Positions 19,757-29,235 of a DNA stretch of 64,000 nucleotides are shown here, one piece after another. Origin of the DNA: Streptomyces spinoverrucosus (GTDB lineage: Bacteria; Actinomycetota; Actinomycetes; Streptomycetales; Streptomycetaceae); the NCBI RefSeq assembly GCF_015712165.1, contig NZ_JADPZX010000001.1, forward strand, positions 1,674,001-1,738,000. The letters run 5' to 3'. Positions within the stretch are counted from its first letter, which is position 1, and the number at the start of each line of letters is the position of its first letter. Under the pieces are notes generated by a model. The model did not search any database and was not told the DNA's origin. It saw nothing but the letters and a program-made list of their open reading frames with translations. Made by a program: the position numbers and the translations under genes.

Positions 19757-21124
19757 ATGCTCGAAGATCTCCTGGCGGCGGCCGCCGCGGCCGGTTCCGT
19801 GGGTGTGGTCTACCTCGCCGCGGCGGCTCGGGTCGTCAAGCAGTACGAACGCGGAGTGGTGCTGCGCCTCGGCCGGCTCAGGGGCGAGATACGGTCGCCC
19901 GGATTCACGCTGATCATTCCGTTCGTGGACCGGCTGCACAAGGTCAACATGCAGATCGTCACGATGCCGGTGCCGGCCCAGGAGGGCATCACCCGCGACA
20001 ACGTGACCGTACGCGTGGACGCCGTCGTGTACTTCAAGGTGGTCGACGCGGCGAGCGCGCTGATCAAGGTCGAGGACTACAAGTTCGCGGTCTCCCAGAT
20101 GGCCCAGACGTCACTGCGTTCGATCATCGGCAAGAGCGAGCTGGACGACCTGCTGTCCAACCGCGAGAAGCTCAACGAGGGCCTGGAACTGATGATCGAC
20201 AGCCCGGCCGTCGGCTGGGGCGTACAGGTGGACCGGGTCGAGATCAAGGACGTGTCGCTGCCGGAGACGATGAAGCGCTCCATGGCCCGCCAGGCCGAGG
20301 CCGACCGCGAGCGCCGGGCCCGCGTCATCAACGCCGACGCCGAACTCCAGGCGTCGAAGAAGCTCGCCGAGGCGGCCCAGCAGATGGCGAACACACCAGC
20401 CGCGCTCCAGCTGCGGCTGCTCCAGACGGTCGTGGCGGTCGCCGCCGAGAAGAACTCCACGCTGGTGCTCCCGTTCCCGGTGGAGCTGCTGCGCTTCCTG
20501 GAGAGGGCACCCCAGGTCGCGGACCACACGCACACCCACGCCCAGGACCCGAACCACCCGCCGCTTCCCACACCGGAGCCTGGCCCCACCCCGGACGCGA
20601 CCCAGCAGCCCGGCCTCACCCCGGGGGTGACACAGCCACCCGCTCCCACCCCGGGCCTCACCCAGCAGCCCGGCCCCACCCCGGGGGTGACACAGCAGCC
20701 GGGCCCCACCCCGGACGCGACCCAGCAGCCCGCTCCCGCCCCGGGCCTCACCCAGCAGCCCGGCCCCACCCCGGACGCGACCCAGCAGCCCGCTCCCACC
20801 CCGGGCCTCACCCAGCAGCCCGGCCCCACCCCGGACGCGACCCAGCAGCCCGGCCCCACCCCGGACGCGACCCAGCAGCCCGGCCTCACCCCGGGGGTGA
20901 CACAGCCACCCGCTCCCACCCCGGGCCTCACCCAGCAGCCCGGCCCCACCCCGGACGCGACCCAGCAGCCCGCTCCCACCCCGGGCCTCACCCAACTGCC
21001 GGGCCCCGCTCCAGGCCTCACGGCGCAGCCGGACGAAACCGCGAGCCTCACGCGGCAGTCCGACGGCAACCCGGCCCACGCACAGGAACCGCACCCCACC
21101 CCGGGCCCCACCGACGGTCCGTGA
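19757..21124 (+). CDS. SPFH/slipin (stomatin-like) membrane protein with 10-residue repeat tail
   Basis: 455 residues from ATG 19757 after GAGGAGG. Residues 1-22 are an Ala-rich membrane anchor; about 25-250 are a slipin-type SPFH domain (YERGVVLRLGRLRGEIRSPG, then DNVTVRVDAVVYFKVVD), with a helical PHB end (MARQAEADRERRARVINADAE). From residue 276 the tail is 14-15 copies of a Pro/Thr/Gln decapeptide of the type GPTPDATQQP. Slipins normally end near residue 270, so the tail adds about 180 residues. The SPFH part probably scaffolds membrane microdomains; the role of the tail is unknown. Confidence 0.85.
   Translation: MLEDLLAAAAAAGSVGVVYLAAAARVVKQYERGVVLRLGRLRGEIRSPGFTLIIPFVDRLHKVNMQIVTMPVPAQEGITRDNVTVRVDAVVYFKVVDAASALIKVEDYKFAVSQMAQTSLRSIIGKSELDDLLSNREKLNEGLELMIDSPAVGWGVQVDRVEIKDVSLPETMKRSMARQAEADRERRARVINADAELQASKKLAEAAQQMANTPAALQLRLLQTVVAVAAEKNSTLVLPFPVELLRFLERAPQVADHTHTHAQDPNHPPLPTPEPGPTPDATQQPGLTPGVTQPPAPTPGLTQQPGPTPGVTQQPGPTPDATQQPAPAPGLTQQPGPTPDATQQPAPTPGLTQQPGPTPDATQQPGPTPDATQQPGLTPGVTQPPAPTPGLTQQPGPTPDATQQPAPTPGLTQLPGPAPGLTAQPDETASLTRQSDGNPAHAQEPHPTPGPTDGP
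20582..21001 (+). repeat. 30-bp tandem repeat array coding for decapeptides
   Basis: Fourteen in-frame 30-bp units run from 20582 to 21001, with a degenerate fifteenth to about 21031. Three unit types alternate: GPTPDATQQP, APTPGLTQQP and GLTPGVTQPP. The near-identity of units at DNA level suggests recent expansion and probable length variation between strains. Confidence 0.9.
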
Positions 21125-21212
21125 CAGGTGCTACGCGCGTGGTTCCGGCGACCGGCGGTAGCTGATAGACACGGCGAGGTCACTGTCCTGTCCGCCAGCA
21201 GGAAGGTTTCCC

Positions 21213-22592
21213 ATGTCCGTGACACGCCGTCACGTCCTCGCCCGCACCGGTGCCCTGGGAGCGGGCATCGCGTTCTCCGGCGCCCTGTCCGAGCTGTTCA
21301 CCGGTACGGCCGCCGCCCAGCACCTGGGCCACACCGGCTACGGCCCCCTCGTACCCGACCCGAAGGGTCTGCTCGACCTGCCGGAAGGTTTCCGCTACCG
21401 GGTTCTCTCCCGTGAGGGCGACCCACTGCCCTCCGGCGAGGGCCGTGTCCCCTCCAACCACGACGGCATGACGGCCCTCCCCGGCCGCCACGGCCGGGTC
21501 CACCTCGTCCGCAACCACGAGAACCGCGCCACGGCGAAGATCCCCGTCCCGGTGGTCGAGGGCCTGACCTACGACCCGGCGGCCAAGGGCGGCTGTACGG
21601 CGCTGACGCTGGACTCCGGCGGCCAAGTCCGGTCCGAGCGGGTCGCCCTCGCCGGTACGGCCGTCAACTGCGCGGGCGGCCCCACCCCCTGGCGCACCTG
21701 GCTGACCTGCGAGGAGACCGAGGAGAGAGCGGGCACCGGCGGCTACGCCAAGGACCACGGCTTCGTCTTCGAGGTCGACCCGGCCGACCCGCGCCGCACC
21801 GGCGCGGTCCCGTTGACCGCGATGGGCCGCTTCCAGCACGAGGCGGTCGCGATCGACCCCCGCACCGGAGTCGTCTACGAGACGGAGGACGCCTTCGTCA
21901 AGCCCTTCGGCCTCTTCTACCGGCTCCTGCCCGAGAAGCCGCTCGGCGGGACGGGTTCCCTGCGGGCGGGCGGCCGGTTGCAGGCGATGCGCGTGCCCGG
22001 CGTACCCGACCTGTCGTCGATCCAGGAGACCGGCGCGTGCTTCGACGGCGTCGAGTGGGTGGACGTACCGGACCCGCTCGCCGCCGAGACCCCCGTCCGC
22101 CTCCAGGACTACGGCCCGAGGGGCATCACACGCGCGCAGAAGCTGGAGGGCTGCTACTGGGGTGGCCGCGGCGTGTACTTCGTCTCCTCGTACGCCCGCA
22201 GCAGGGACGGCTCGGCGGCCGACCACTTCGGCCAGGTCTGGCGCTACGACCCGGCGGCGCGCCGCCTCACCCTGGTGATCGTGTTCGGTCCGGACACCGA
22301 CGTCCGGCTCCCCGGCGAGTCCCCGGACAACGTCTGCCTCGCGCCCGGTGGTGGCCTGATGGTCTGCGAGGACGGCAGCGGCGCTCAGCACGTCTTCGGT
22401 GTCACCCGCCGGGGCGAGGTGTACACGCTGGCCCGCAACCGGCAGAACACCGGCACCCCCGAGGCGCCGGAGTGGGGTGAGTTCGCGGGCGTCACGTTCT
22501 CGCCGGACGGCGAGACGATGTACGTCAACTGCTACAGGCCGGGCACGACGTTCGCGGTGCGCGGTCCGTGGCGGAGGCCGCCGGCCGGGTGA
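21213..22592 (+). CDS. Tat-exported PhoX/DUF839-family protein
   Basis: 459 residues from ATG 21213 with GGAAGG upstream. The N-terminus carries a twin-arginine signal (TRRHVLARTGALGAG). The mature protein shows DUF839/PhoX features: GFRYRVLSREGDPL, PSNHDGMTAL, LVRNHEN, TWLTCEET and SPDNVCLAPGGGLMVCEDG. PhoX enzymes are Ca/Fe-dependent alkaline phosphatases at the cell exterior. This member is shorter than classical PhoX, so the phosphatase activity is inferred only from family membership. Confidence 0.8.
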   Translation: MSVTRRHVLARTGALGAGIAFSGALSELFTGTAAAQHLGHTGYGPLVPDPKGLLDLPEGFRYRVLSREGDPLPSGEGRVPSNHDGMTALPGRHGRVHLVRNHENRATAKIPVPVVEGLTYDPAAKGGCTALTLDSGGQVRSERVALAGTAVNCAGGPTPWRTWLTCEETEERAGTGGYAKDHGFVFEVDPADPRRTGAVPLTAMGRFQHEAVAIDPRTGVVYETEDAFVKPFGLFYRLLPEKPLGGTGSLRAGGRLQAMRVPGVPDLSSIQETGACFDGVEWVDVPDPLAAETPVRLQDYGPRGITRAQKLEGCYWGGRGVYFVSSYARSRDGSAADHFGQVWRYDPAARRLTLVIVFGPDTDVRLPGESPDNVCLAPGGGLMVCEDGSGAQHVFGVTRRGEVYTLARNRQNTGTPEAPEWGEFAGVTFSPDGETMYVNCYRPGTTFAVRGPWRRPPAG

Positions 22593-22644
22593 CCCGCCCG
22601 TCGCGTCGACACTCGCTCCGCCCCGTTTGTCATATTTTCATACG

Positions 22645-23496
22645 GTGATCCCTTACGCACGAAGAGTCATCACCGTCTGCGTACTGGGGGCCGGCCTGGC
22701 TGCCTGCGGCACCGCGGAGGCGCCGCAGGGCAGCCGGGTGGTGGTCCCCTCGACGCCCACTCCCTCCCCCTCGGCGCCTCCCACGCTCGCCCCCGGCCCC
22801 GCGGGCCTCACGCCGGTGTTCACCAACGGCCCACGGGCCAACGGCAAGATCGTCGCCCTCACCTTCGACGCCGACATGACCGCCGATCAGGGACGCCGGG
22901 CAGCCAAGGGCGAACGCTTCGACAATCCGCAGCTGATCGCGACGCTGCGGGCACTGAAGGTGCCGGCGACCGTGTTCATGACCGGCCGCTGGGCGGAGGA
23001 GTACCCGATCCAGGCCCGAAGCATCGGCCGGGACCCGCTCTTCGAGGTCGCCAACCACTCCTACAGCCACTACGCCTTCACCGGCGACTGCTACGGGCTG
23101 CCGACCATCGACGAGGACCGGATGCGGGCCGACGTGGAGCGGGCGTACACGGCGTTCCGCCGGGCGGGCGTGCCGGACGTGAAGCCGTACTTCCGGTTCC
23201 CCGGCGGCTGCTACGACCAGCGGGCGCTGCGGGCGCTGAGTGCCACCGGTGTGACGGCGGTGCAGTGGGACGTGGTGGGCGGGGACGCGTTCGCGACGGA
23301 TGCGGACGCGGTGGCCCGGCAGGTGCTTGAGGGGGTGCGGCCGGGGTCGGTCGTCGTGCTGCACTGCACGCGCAGCGCGGCGCCGACGACCGAGCGGGCG
23401 GTTCGGGCGATCGTGCCGGAGCTGCGGCGGCAGGGGTATCGGTTTGTGAAGGTGTCCGAGCTGATCGGGGCGGTGGCCTCCGGCGGGGTTTCGTGA
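22645..23496 (+). CDS. Polysaccharide deacetylase (NodB homology) lipoprotein
   Basis: 283 residues from GTG 22645. The signal peptide ends in a lipobox (GLAACG), then a Pro/Ser-rich linker. The NodB domain has VALTFDADMT (the Asp pair is DAD rather than the usual DDG), NHSYSHYAFT for the metal His pair, FRFPGGCYD, and VVLHCTRSA. These enzymes de-N-acetylate glycans such as peptidoglycan or chitin oligomers on the surface. No Shine-Dalgarno is visible and an AT-rich TATTTT lies 7 bases upstream, so it may be leaderless. Confidence 0.82.
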   Translation: MIPYARRVITVCVLGAGLAACGTAEAPQGSRVVVPSTPTPSPSAPPTLAPGPAGLTPVFTNGPRANGKIVALTFDADMTADQGRRAAKGERFDNPQLIATLRALKVPATVFMTGRWAEEYPIQARSIGRDPLFEVANHSYSHYAFTGDCYGLPTIDEDRMRADVERAYTAFRRAGVPDVKPYFRFPGGCYDQRALRALSATGVTAVQWDVVGGDAFATDADAVARQVLEGVRPGSVVVLHCTRSAAPTTERAVRAIVPELRRQGYRFVKVSELIGAVASGGVS

Positions 23497-23542
23497 GGAC
23501 GGCTTGTTTCGGGGTAGTGCCGTTTGAGTTCGGGGTGCGGGT

Positions 23543-23602
23543 GGTGGGGGGCTGGGCGCGCCCACGCGGCGGAGCCGCATATCGACACAGCCCCGCGCCC
23601 CT
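23543..23602 (-). repeat. Dispersed GC-rich intergenic repeat, copy 2 (inverted)
   Basis: On the minus strand it reads AGGGGCGCGGGGCTGTGT, then the ATGCGGCTCCGCCGCGTG core and GGGCGCGCCCAGCCCC, almost identical to the copy at 14250-14309. It lies between the deacetylase stop and the PTH2 gene. Confidence 0.6.
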
Positions 23603-23623
23603 GGGGTTGGCACACTGGACGGC

Positions 23624-24337
23624 GTGAATAGTGAACCGCCTGTTGATCACCATCCCGAAACCAACGCTCGTGATGCCGCGCCGCAGTTTGTGTTGCCTCT
23701 TGTCGTGCGGATCGAAAAGGGGGCGCCTCCCGCGCGGACCGATGCCCTGGAGACCGCCGCCCGTGCCGTGCTCGTCATGCTCGGTGATGAGCGGTCGGTG
23801 GGTGACGGGGAGTGGGCGCAGGCCGTGCGGGACTGGCAGGACGCGCGGATTCGGAAGGTGGTGCGGCGGGCCCGGGGGGCCGAGTGGCGGCGGGCCGAGG
23901 CGTTGCCCGGGATCACGGTGACGGGGAAGTCGGCGGAGGTGAGGGTGTTTCCGCCGGTTCCCCTGGACGGGTGGCCCAAGGAGCTGGCGCGGCTTCAGGT
24001 CTCCGGCACCGATCTCGACGATCCGGAGCCGCCGGTCGAGGCGGACCCGGGTGCGCCGGTGCTGTGGCTGAATCCGCAGGTCGAGATGTCGGCCGGCAAG
24101 GCGATGGCCCAGGCCGGGCACGGCGCCCAACTCGCCTGGTGGGAACTGTCGGAGGAGGAGCGCGCCGTCTGGCGCGACGCGGGGTTCCCCCTCGCGGTCC
24201 GGACCGCGGAGCCGACTCGCTGGCGTCGACTCACCACGTCCGGGTTGCCGTTGGTGCGCGATGCCGGATTCACCGAGATCCCCGCCGGTAGCTGCACCGT
24301 CGTCGCCGATCATCCGGCGCTGCGCGGGGGTGTTTGA
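23624..24337 (+). CDS. PTH2-domain protein (peptidyl-tRNA hydrolase-like)
   Basis: 237 residues from GTG 23624. The C-terminal third has the PTH2 pattern: [26 protein letters not shown] near residue 145, then [21 protein letters not shown] and CTVVADHP. The N-terminal 130 residues are not part of the bacterial Pth fold and include a conserved-looking [12 protein letters not shown] segment. Hydrolysis of peptidyl-tRNA is the family reaction; whether this extended actinobacterial type does this is not established. Confidence 0.75.
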   Translation: MNSEPPVDHHPETNARDAAPQFVLPLVVRIEKGAPPARTDALETAARAVLVMLGDERSVGDGEWAQAVRDWQDARIRKVVRRARGAEWRRAEALPGITVTGKSAEVRVFPPVPLDGWPKELARLQVSGTDLDDPEPPVEADPGAPVLWLNPQVEMSAGKAMAQAGHGAQLAWWELSEEERAVWRDAGFPLAVRTAEPTRWRRLTTSGLPLVRDAGFTEIPAGSCTVVADHPALRGGV

Positions 24338-24527
24338 ACAACCGGGGCGTGTGCCGCGTACCTCCAGGCGGCGGCCCGTCGCAACCTCAAATGTTCCTCT
24401 GAAGGCACACGCGGCAGGGTTCGGGCCCCGGTGGCGGGGCCATACCCCCCTCACGCCGGAAACAGCGGTCCGTCGAAGGAGACGACACAGCGGATCCAGG
24501 TGCATGACAGCGGTGAAGGAGGGGGTC

Positions 24528-25844
24528 ATGGAGCGACTGGGAACCGGAATCGGGTGGCGGCCGGAGATCGCGGACGCCGTGGAGGGTATGCCGGGCATCG
24601 ACTGGGTCGAGGTCGTCGCCGAGAACGTCTGCCCCGGCCACCTTCCCGACTCGCTGCTGCGGCTGCGCGAGCGCGGGGTGACCGTCGTCCCGCACGGCGT
24701 CTCCCTCGGCCTCGGTGGCGCCGACCGGCCCGACCCGGCGCGTCTCACGGCCCTCGCCGAACGGGCGGAGGCGCTCGGCTCGCCGCTGGTCACCGAGCAC
24801 ATCGCGTTCGTCCGGGCGGGCGGCCCGCTCACCGCGTCCCCGCGCCTGGAGGCCGGACACCTGCTGCCCGTGCCGCGCACGCGGGACGCCCTCGACGTGC
24901 TGTGCGAGAACGTCCGCATCGCGCAGGCGGCGCTGCCGGTGCCGCTCGCCGTGGAGAACATCGCCGCGCTCATCTCCTGGCCGGGCGAGGAGATGACCGA
25001 GGGGCAGTTCCTGTACGAGCTGGCCGACCGGACCGGCGTACGGCTCCTGATCGACGTGGCGAACCTGCACACCAACCACGTCAACCGGGGCGAGGACCCG
25101 GCCAAGGCGCTCGCCGAGCTGCCACTTGAGGCCATCGCGTACGTCCATGTCGCGGGCGGCTTCGAACGCGACGGCGTCTGGCACGACAGCCACGCCCACC
25201 CGGTCCCCCGGCCGGTCCTCGACATCCTGACCGACCTCGCCTCCCGCGTCTGCCCGCCCGGCGTCCTGCTGGAACGGGACGAGAACTTCCCGGAACCGGC
25301 CGAGCTGAAGCGGGAGTTGGCGGAGATTCGGGCGGCGCTGGAGGAGGGAGGCCGGGCCCGGACGGCGATACCGGCGGCTTCCGTGGAGTCGGCCGCCACG
25401 GCTCGCGCGGCCGCGCGCGGTGCCGCGGACTCCACCGGGGAACCCGCCCGTCAGCGCCTCGCCCTCGCCCAGGCCGCGCTGCTCTCCGCGCTGGTGGCCG
25501 GTACCCCCGTGCCCGAAGGGTTCGACCGGGTGCGGCTCGGGGTGCAGGCGCGGGCGCTGTCCGGGAAGCGGGCGGATGTGGTGGCGAAGGTCGCGCCGGA
25601 GCTGCCCGAGATACTGGGGGCCGCCTACCGGCCCGCCTTCCTCGCATACGCCCAGCGGCAACCGATGACCGGGGGCTACCGGCGGGACGCGCTGGACTTC
25701 GCCGAGCGGTTGCTGCTGGCCGGCCGGCCGCAGGAGGCGCGGGCGCGGCGGGAGTTGCGGGAGTGGTGGCTGGAGCGGTCCGGTTCTGCGCCGCGTCCGC
25801 GCTCGCGGATGGCGCGGGCCCGCCGGGTGCTGCTGCGCCGCTGA
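24528..25844 (+). CDS. DUF692 multinuclear non-haem iron enzyme with C-terminal partner-like domain
   Basis: 438 residues from ATG 24528, preceded by GGAGGGGG. Residues 1-270 form the DUF692 barrel, with all expected metal-ligand stretches: [59 protein letters not shown] and ERDENFP. MbnB and TglH, the best-known relatives, modify cysteine in peptides using two or three irons. A second domain (about 300-438, helical, with [26 protein letters not shown]) resembles the separate partner subunits of such enzymes, here fused. The next gene is a TIGR04222-type membrane protein. No obvious precursor peptide adjoins it. Confidence 0.85.
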   Translation: MERLGTGIGWRPEIADAVEGMPGIDWVEVVAENVCPGHLPDSLLRLRERGVTVVPHGVSLGLGGADRPDPARLTALAERAEALGSPLVTEHIAFVRAGGPLTASPRLEAGHLLPVPRTRDALDVLCENVRIAQAALPVPLAVENIAALISWPGEEMTEGQFLYELADRTGVRLLIDVANLHTNHVNRGEDPAKALAELPLEAIAYVHVAGGFERDGVWHDSHAHPVPRPVLDILTDLASRVCPPGVLLERDENFPEPAELKRELAEIRAALEEGGRARTAIPAASVESAATARAAARGAADSTGEPARQRLALAQAALLSALVAGTPVPEGFDRVRLGVQARALSGKRADVVAKVAPELPEILGAAYRPAFLAYAQRQPMTGGYRRDALDFAERLLLAGRPQEARARRELREWWLERSGSAPRPRSRMARARRVLLRR

Positions 25845-25974
25845 GCGGATCGCACCATCCCGGTTCCCTTGCAGGGCCCCGCAGATTAAACGGAACGTCA
25901 CATACCGACAACGCTCGGTCCCGAAATGTGAACAAGGCATGGAGTTTCCCAGTCGGTTGGCATAGAAACGCGGC

Positions 25975-26751
25975 ATGTTCTGGGTCCTCCTTCTGTTGTT
26001 GGCCTGGGCCGTGGCCGGCCTGGCCTGCACCCGGCTGTGCCTGGCCGCCGTACGGGCCGCGGGCGTCGACACGGAAGCGGGCGGGACACACGATCTGACG
26101 CTGTACGAGGCGGCGTTCCTGTCGGGCGGTCCGGCGCGGGTCGCCGATCTGACGCTGGTGTCGATGGCGCGCCAGCGGCGGCTGCTCCTCGCGCACACGG
26201 GCTGGGCGACGGTCGTGGACCCGCGTGGGCGCGACGACATCGAGCGGTCGGTGATAGGGGTGATCGGGCCGGAGGGGCAGTCGCCCATCGCTCCGGTACG
26301 GGCCGCGGCCGCCGCCACCGACGCGATGCACGGCCTCGCCGACCGGCTCGTCAGGGCCGGTCTCGCCGTGCCGGCCGGGGCGGGGACCACCGTCGGGGCC
26401 GGGGTGCGCCGGGTGCGGCTCGCCGCGCTGACCGTGTCGGCGCTCGGGGTGGCCGCGCTGCTGATGCCGGCTCAGGACGAGGTGCCGCGGCATCTGATCG
26501 CCCTCTGGTTCGCCCTGCCGCTGGTCCTCTGCCTGAGCTGCCTCGCCCTGGCCCGGATCGAGGCCCACCCGTACTCGCGCTGGGCCTCACCGGCCGGTCA
26601 GCGGCTGCTGGGTGCGCTGGCCCGGCACCCGGCCGACGCCGGGGACGAGCGCGCCTACCTCACCTCGGTCGCCGTACGCGGCATCCGCGCGGTCGGTGAG
26701 CCGGACCTGCGGGCGGCCTTCGCGCATCGCGGCCCGTACCGGCGCGGCTGA
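25975..26751 (+). CDS. TIGR04222-type membrane protein
   Basis: 258 residues. The first 20 residues are a membrane helix ending in LACTRLCLAAV. The middle (about 40-115) is the TIGR04222-like part: LYEAAFLSGGPARVADLTLVSMARQRRLLLA followed by a winged-helix-like segment. Two further membrane helices lie near 143-193, the second containing LVLCLSCLALA. Cys pairs sit in the first and third helices. Many relatives carry a Gly/Cys/His-rich tail, which this one lacks. It is 130 bp after the DUF692 gene on the same strand and may be its partner or substrate; function unknown. Confidence 0.7.
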   Translation: MFWVLLLLLAWAVAGLACTRLCLAAVRAAGVDTEAGGTHDLTLYEAAFLSGGPARVADLTLVSMARQRRLLLAHTGWATVVDPRGRDDIERSVIGVIGPEGQSPIAPVRAAAAATDAMHGLADRLVRAGLAVPAGAGTTVGAGVRRVRLAALTVSALGVAALLMPAQDEVPRHLIALWFALPLVLCLSCLALARIEAHPYSRWASPAGQRLLGALARHPADAGDERAYLTSVAVRGIRAVGEPDLRAAFAHRGPYRRG

Positions 26752-26880
26752 CGCGGACTCCGGGGGTTCCCGAAGGGCGTATGGGCGCATTGGGGCCGAC
26801 ACCGGCCGCCTGTGCTTGCCTTTGCCAACAATCGTACGAAACATCCCTTCTGTCGCTGCCGCGCACCGAAGGGATACGCG

Positions 26881-28467
26881 ATGAGAGCTGCCGCCCTCTA
26901 CACGGCCGCCGGTTCCCTGCTCCTCACCACCCTCGCCGCCACCCCGGCCGGCAGCGCACCGGCCGGCCCGGACGCGGCGGCCGAGCTGCGCGGCACCGCC
27001 GTGGCCGCCGCGCGTGCCGCGACGGCCGGGATCGACTTCGGTCGGTGCGCCGACCCGCAGGGCCTGCTGAAGGACATGGAGTGCGGCACGGTCACCGTCC
27101 CGCTCGACTACGCGCGGCCCGACGGCAAGCAGATCCGGCTCGCCGTCAGCCGGGTGCGGGCCACCCATCGGGATCCGCACAACAGCAAGCGCAGGGTGCC
27201 CCGTCAGGGCGCCCTGGTCTACAACCCGGGCGGTCCCGGCTCCTCCGGCCTGCTCTTCCCGCTGGTCGACGTGCTCCCCGAGTGGAAGCGCCTGACCGCC
27301 GCGTACGACCTGGTCGGCTACGACCCGCGCGGGGTCGGCCGCTCCGCGCCGCTGTCCTGCCAGGACCTCAAGGAGCACGTCAAGGGCCCCACGGCCGCGC
27401 CGACTTACCCCTCGGAGTCGTTCAAGAAGGAGCGCATCGCGCAGGCGAAGGCCTACGCGCGCGGGTGCGCGCAGCGGTCGGGCAGCGCGCTGAGGCACTA
27501 CCACTCCCTGAACAACGCCCGCGACCTGGACGTGCTGCGCGCCGCGCTGGGCGAGGAGAAACTGACGTTCGTGGGCTCGTCGTACGGCAGCTACTTCGGG
27601 GCGCTGTACGCGACCCTGTTCCCCTCGCACGTACGGCGGATGGTGTTCGACGCGGCGGTGAACCCCGACCCGGCGCAGATCTGGTACCGCAACAACCTCG
27701 ACCAGTCGGCCGCGTTCGAGGGGCGCTGGGCGGACATGAAGGAGTGGATCGCCAGGCACCACGGCGTGTACGGGCTGGGCGCCACACCCCGGGAGGTGCA
27801 GCGCGGCTACGACACCGCGCGGGCGCGGCTCGCCCGGAACCCGGCGGGCGGGAAGGTCGGGCCGGGGCAGTTGCAGAGCGCGTTCCTGGAGGCCGGTTAC
27901 TACGACGACCACTGGCCGCTGCGGGCCGAGGCGCTGTCGGCGTATCTGAAGGGTGACCCGCAGCCGCTGATCGACCTGGCGGCGCCGCGCGAGGAGGCGG
28001 CGGCGGAGGCGGAGAACTCCCGCGCCGTCTACACGGCCGTCGAGTGCAACGACGGGCCCTGGCCGACGCAGTGGAAGGTGTGGAACCGGGACAACACGCG
28101 GCTCGCGCGCGTGGCGCCGTTCGAGACGTGGCACAACGTGTGGCTGAACCTGCCGTGCGCGTACTGGCAGGCCCCGCGTCAGCGGCCGCTCGATGTGCGG
28201 ACCGGGCCGGGCGAGCTGCCGCCGACGCTGATCCTGGCCGCCGAGCGGGACGCCGCCGCCCCCTACGACGGCGCCCTCGAACTCCACCGCCGGCTGTCCG
28301 GCTCGGTCCTGGTCACCGAGCGGGACTCCGGAACGCACGGCATGGCGGGCGGCCCCAACCCGTGCGTCAACGCCCACCTGGACGCCTACCTGCTGCAGGG
28401 CCGCCTCCCGGAGCGCCGGGCGTCCTGCGGACCGCGCCCGGAGCCCGAGCCGTCGGTTGCCGGGTGA
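26881..28467 (+). CDS. Secreted alpha/beta-hydrolase, tripeptidyl aminopeptidase family
   Basis: 528 residues from ATG 26881 (AAGGGA upstream). A Sec signal (about 1-24) is followed by a mature enzyme with the oxyanion motif LVYNPGGPGSSG near residue 115, YDPRGVGRS near 145, the nucleophile elbow FVGSSYGSYFG near 245, and a C-terminal TAP-like domain ending in GTHGMAGGPNPCVN with the catalytic His. The family (Streptomyces Tap, SlpD/SlpE) trims N-terminal tripeptides from exported proteins. Confidence 0.87.
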   Translation: MRAAALYTAAGSLLLTTLAATPAGSAPAGPDAAAELRGTAVAAARAATAGIDFGRCADPQGLLKDMECGTVTVPLDYARPDGKQIRLAVSRVRATHRDPHNSKRRVPRQGALVYNPGGPGSSGLLFPLVDVLPEWKRLTAAYDLVGYDPRGVGRSAPLSCQDLKEHVKGPTAAPTYPSESFKKERIAQAKAYARGCAQRSGSALRHYHSLNNARDLDVLRAALGEEKLTFVGSSYGSYFGALYATLFPSHVRRMVFDAAVNPDPAQIWYRNNLDQSAAFEGRWADMKEWIARHHGVYGLGATPREVQRGYDTARARLARNPAGGKVGPGQLQSAFLEAGYYDDHWPLRAEALSAYLKGDPQPLIDLAAPREEAAAEAENSRAVYTAVECNDGPWPTQWKVWNRDNTRLARVAPFETWHNVWLNLPCAYWQAPRQRPLDVRTGPGELPPTLILAAERDAAAPYDGALELHRRLSGSVLVTERDSGTHGMAGGPNPCVNAHLDAYLLQGRLPERRASCGPRPEPEPSVAG

Positions 28468-28498
28468 CGCCGGCCGCGGCTCCGCCGCGACGGAGGCG

Positions 28499-29230
28499 TC
28501 AGGCCAGCCCGGCGACCAGGTCGGCGACGGACTTGCGGCGGCCGGTGAAGAACGGCACCTCCTCGCGGACGTGCAGCCGGGCCTCCGAGCCACGCAGGTG
28601 ACGCATGAGGTCGACGATGCGGTACAGCTCGTCGGCCTCGAAGGCGAGGAGCCACTCGTAGTCGCCGAGGGAGAAGGAGGCGACCGTGTTGGCGCGCACG
28701 TCCGGGTAGCCGCGGGCCATCTTGCCGTGGTCGGCGAGCATCCGGCGGCGGTCCTCCTCCGGCAGCAGGTACCAGTCGTAGGAGCGCACGAACGGGTAGA
28801 CGCTGACGTAGGCGCGGGGCGTCTCGTCGGCGAGGAACGCCGGGATGTGGCTGCGGTTGAACTCGGCGGGGCGGTGCAGCGCCATGTTCGACCACACCGG
28901 CTCCAGGGCGCGGCCCAGCCTGGTGCGGCGGAAGAGGTTGTACGCCTCCTGCAGCTGGTCGCTGGTCTCGGCGTGCCACCAGATCATCAGGTCGGCGTCG
29001 GCGCGCAGCCCGGAGAGGTCGTAGGTGCCGCGGACGGTGACGTCCTTGGCGGCGAGCTGGTCGAACAGCTCCTGGACCTCTTCGGCGTAGCCCGCGCGGT
29101 CCTCGGGCAGCACGTCCTTCAGCTTGAACACGGACCACAGGGTGTAGCGGATGACCTCGTTGAGGTCCTTGGCCAGCTTGCCCTTGTTCGGGATCCGGTC
29201 GGGGGCGGGGGTGGAGGCGTCGTCACTCAT
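28499..29230 (-). CDS. hemQ: Coproheme decarboxylase (HemQ/ChdC)
   Basis: 243 residues from ATG 29230. It is a chlorite-dismutase-fold protein: [14 protein letters not shown] near the start, [19 protein letters not shown], and [25 protein letters not shown], which holds the catalytic Tyr region of actinobacterial ChdC. It converts Fe-coproporphyrin III to haem b with peroxide. It lies 5 bp downstream of the coproporphyrinogen oxidase gene, so the last two porphyrin-stage steps of the Gram-positive pathway are paired. Confidence 0.93.
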   Translation of the reverse strand: MSDDASTPAPDRIPNKGKLAKDLNEVIRYTLWSVFKLKDVLPEDRAGYAEEVQELFDQLAAKDVTVRGTYDLSGLRADADLMIWWHAETSDQLQEAYNLFRRTRLGRALEPVWSNMALHRPAEFNRSHIPAFLADETPRAYVSVYPFVRSYDWYLLPEEDRRRMLADHGKMARGYPDVRANTVASFSLGDYEWLLAFEADELYRIVDLMRHLRGSEARLHVREEVPFFTGRRKSVADLVAGLA

Positions 29231-29235
29231 GTCCC

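Noticed and set aside
20582..21001. CRISPR-like array
   Set aside because: Units are contiguous 30-bp in-frame repeats with no unique spacers, lying within the slipin coding sequence.
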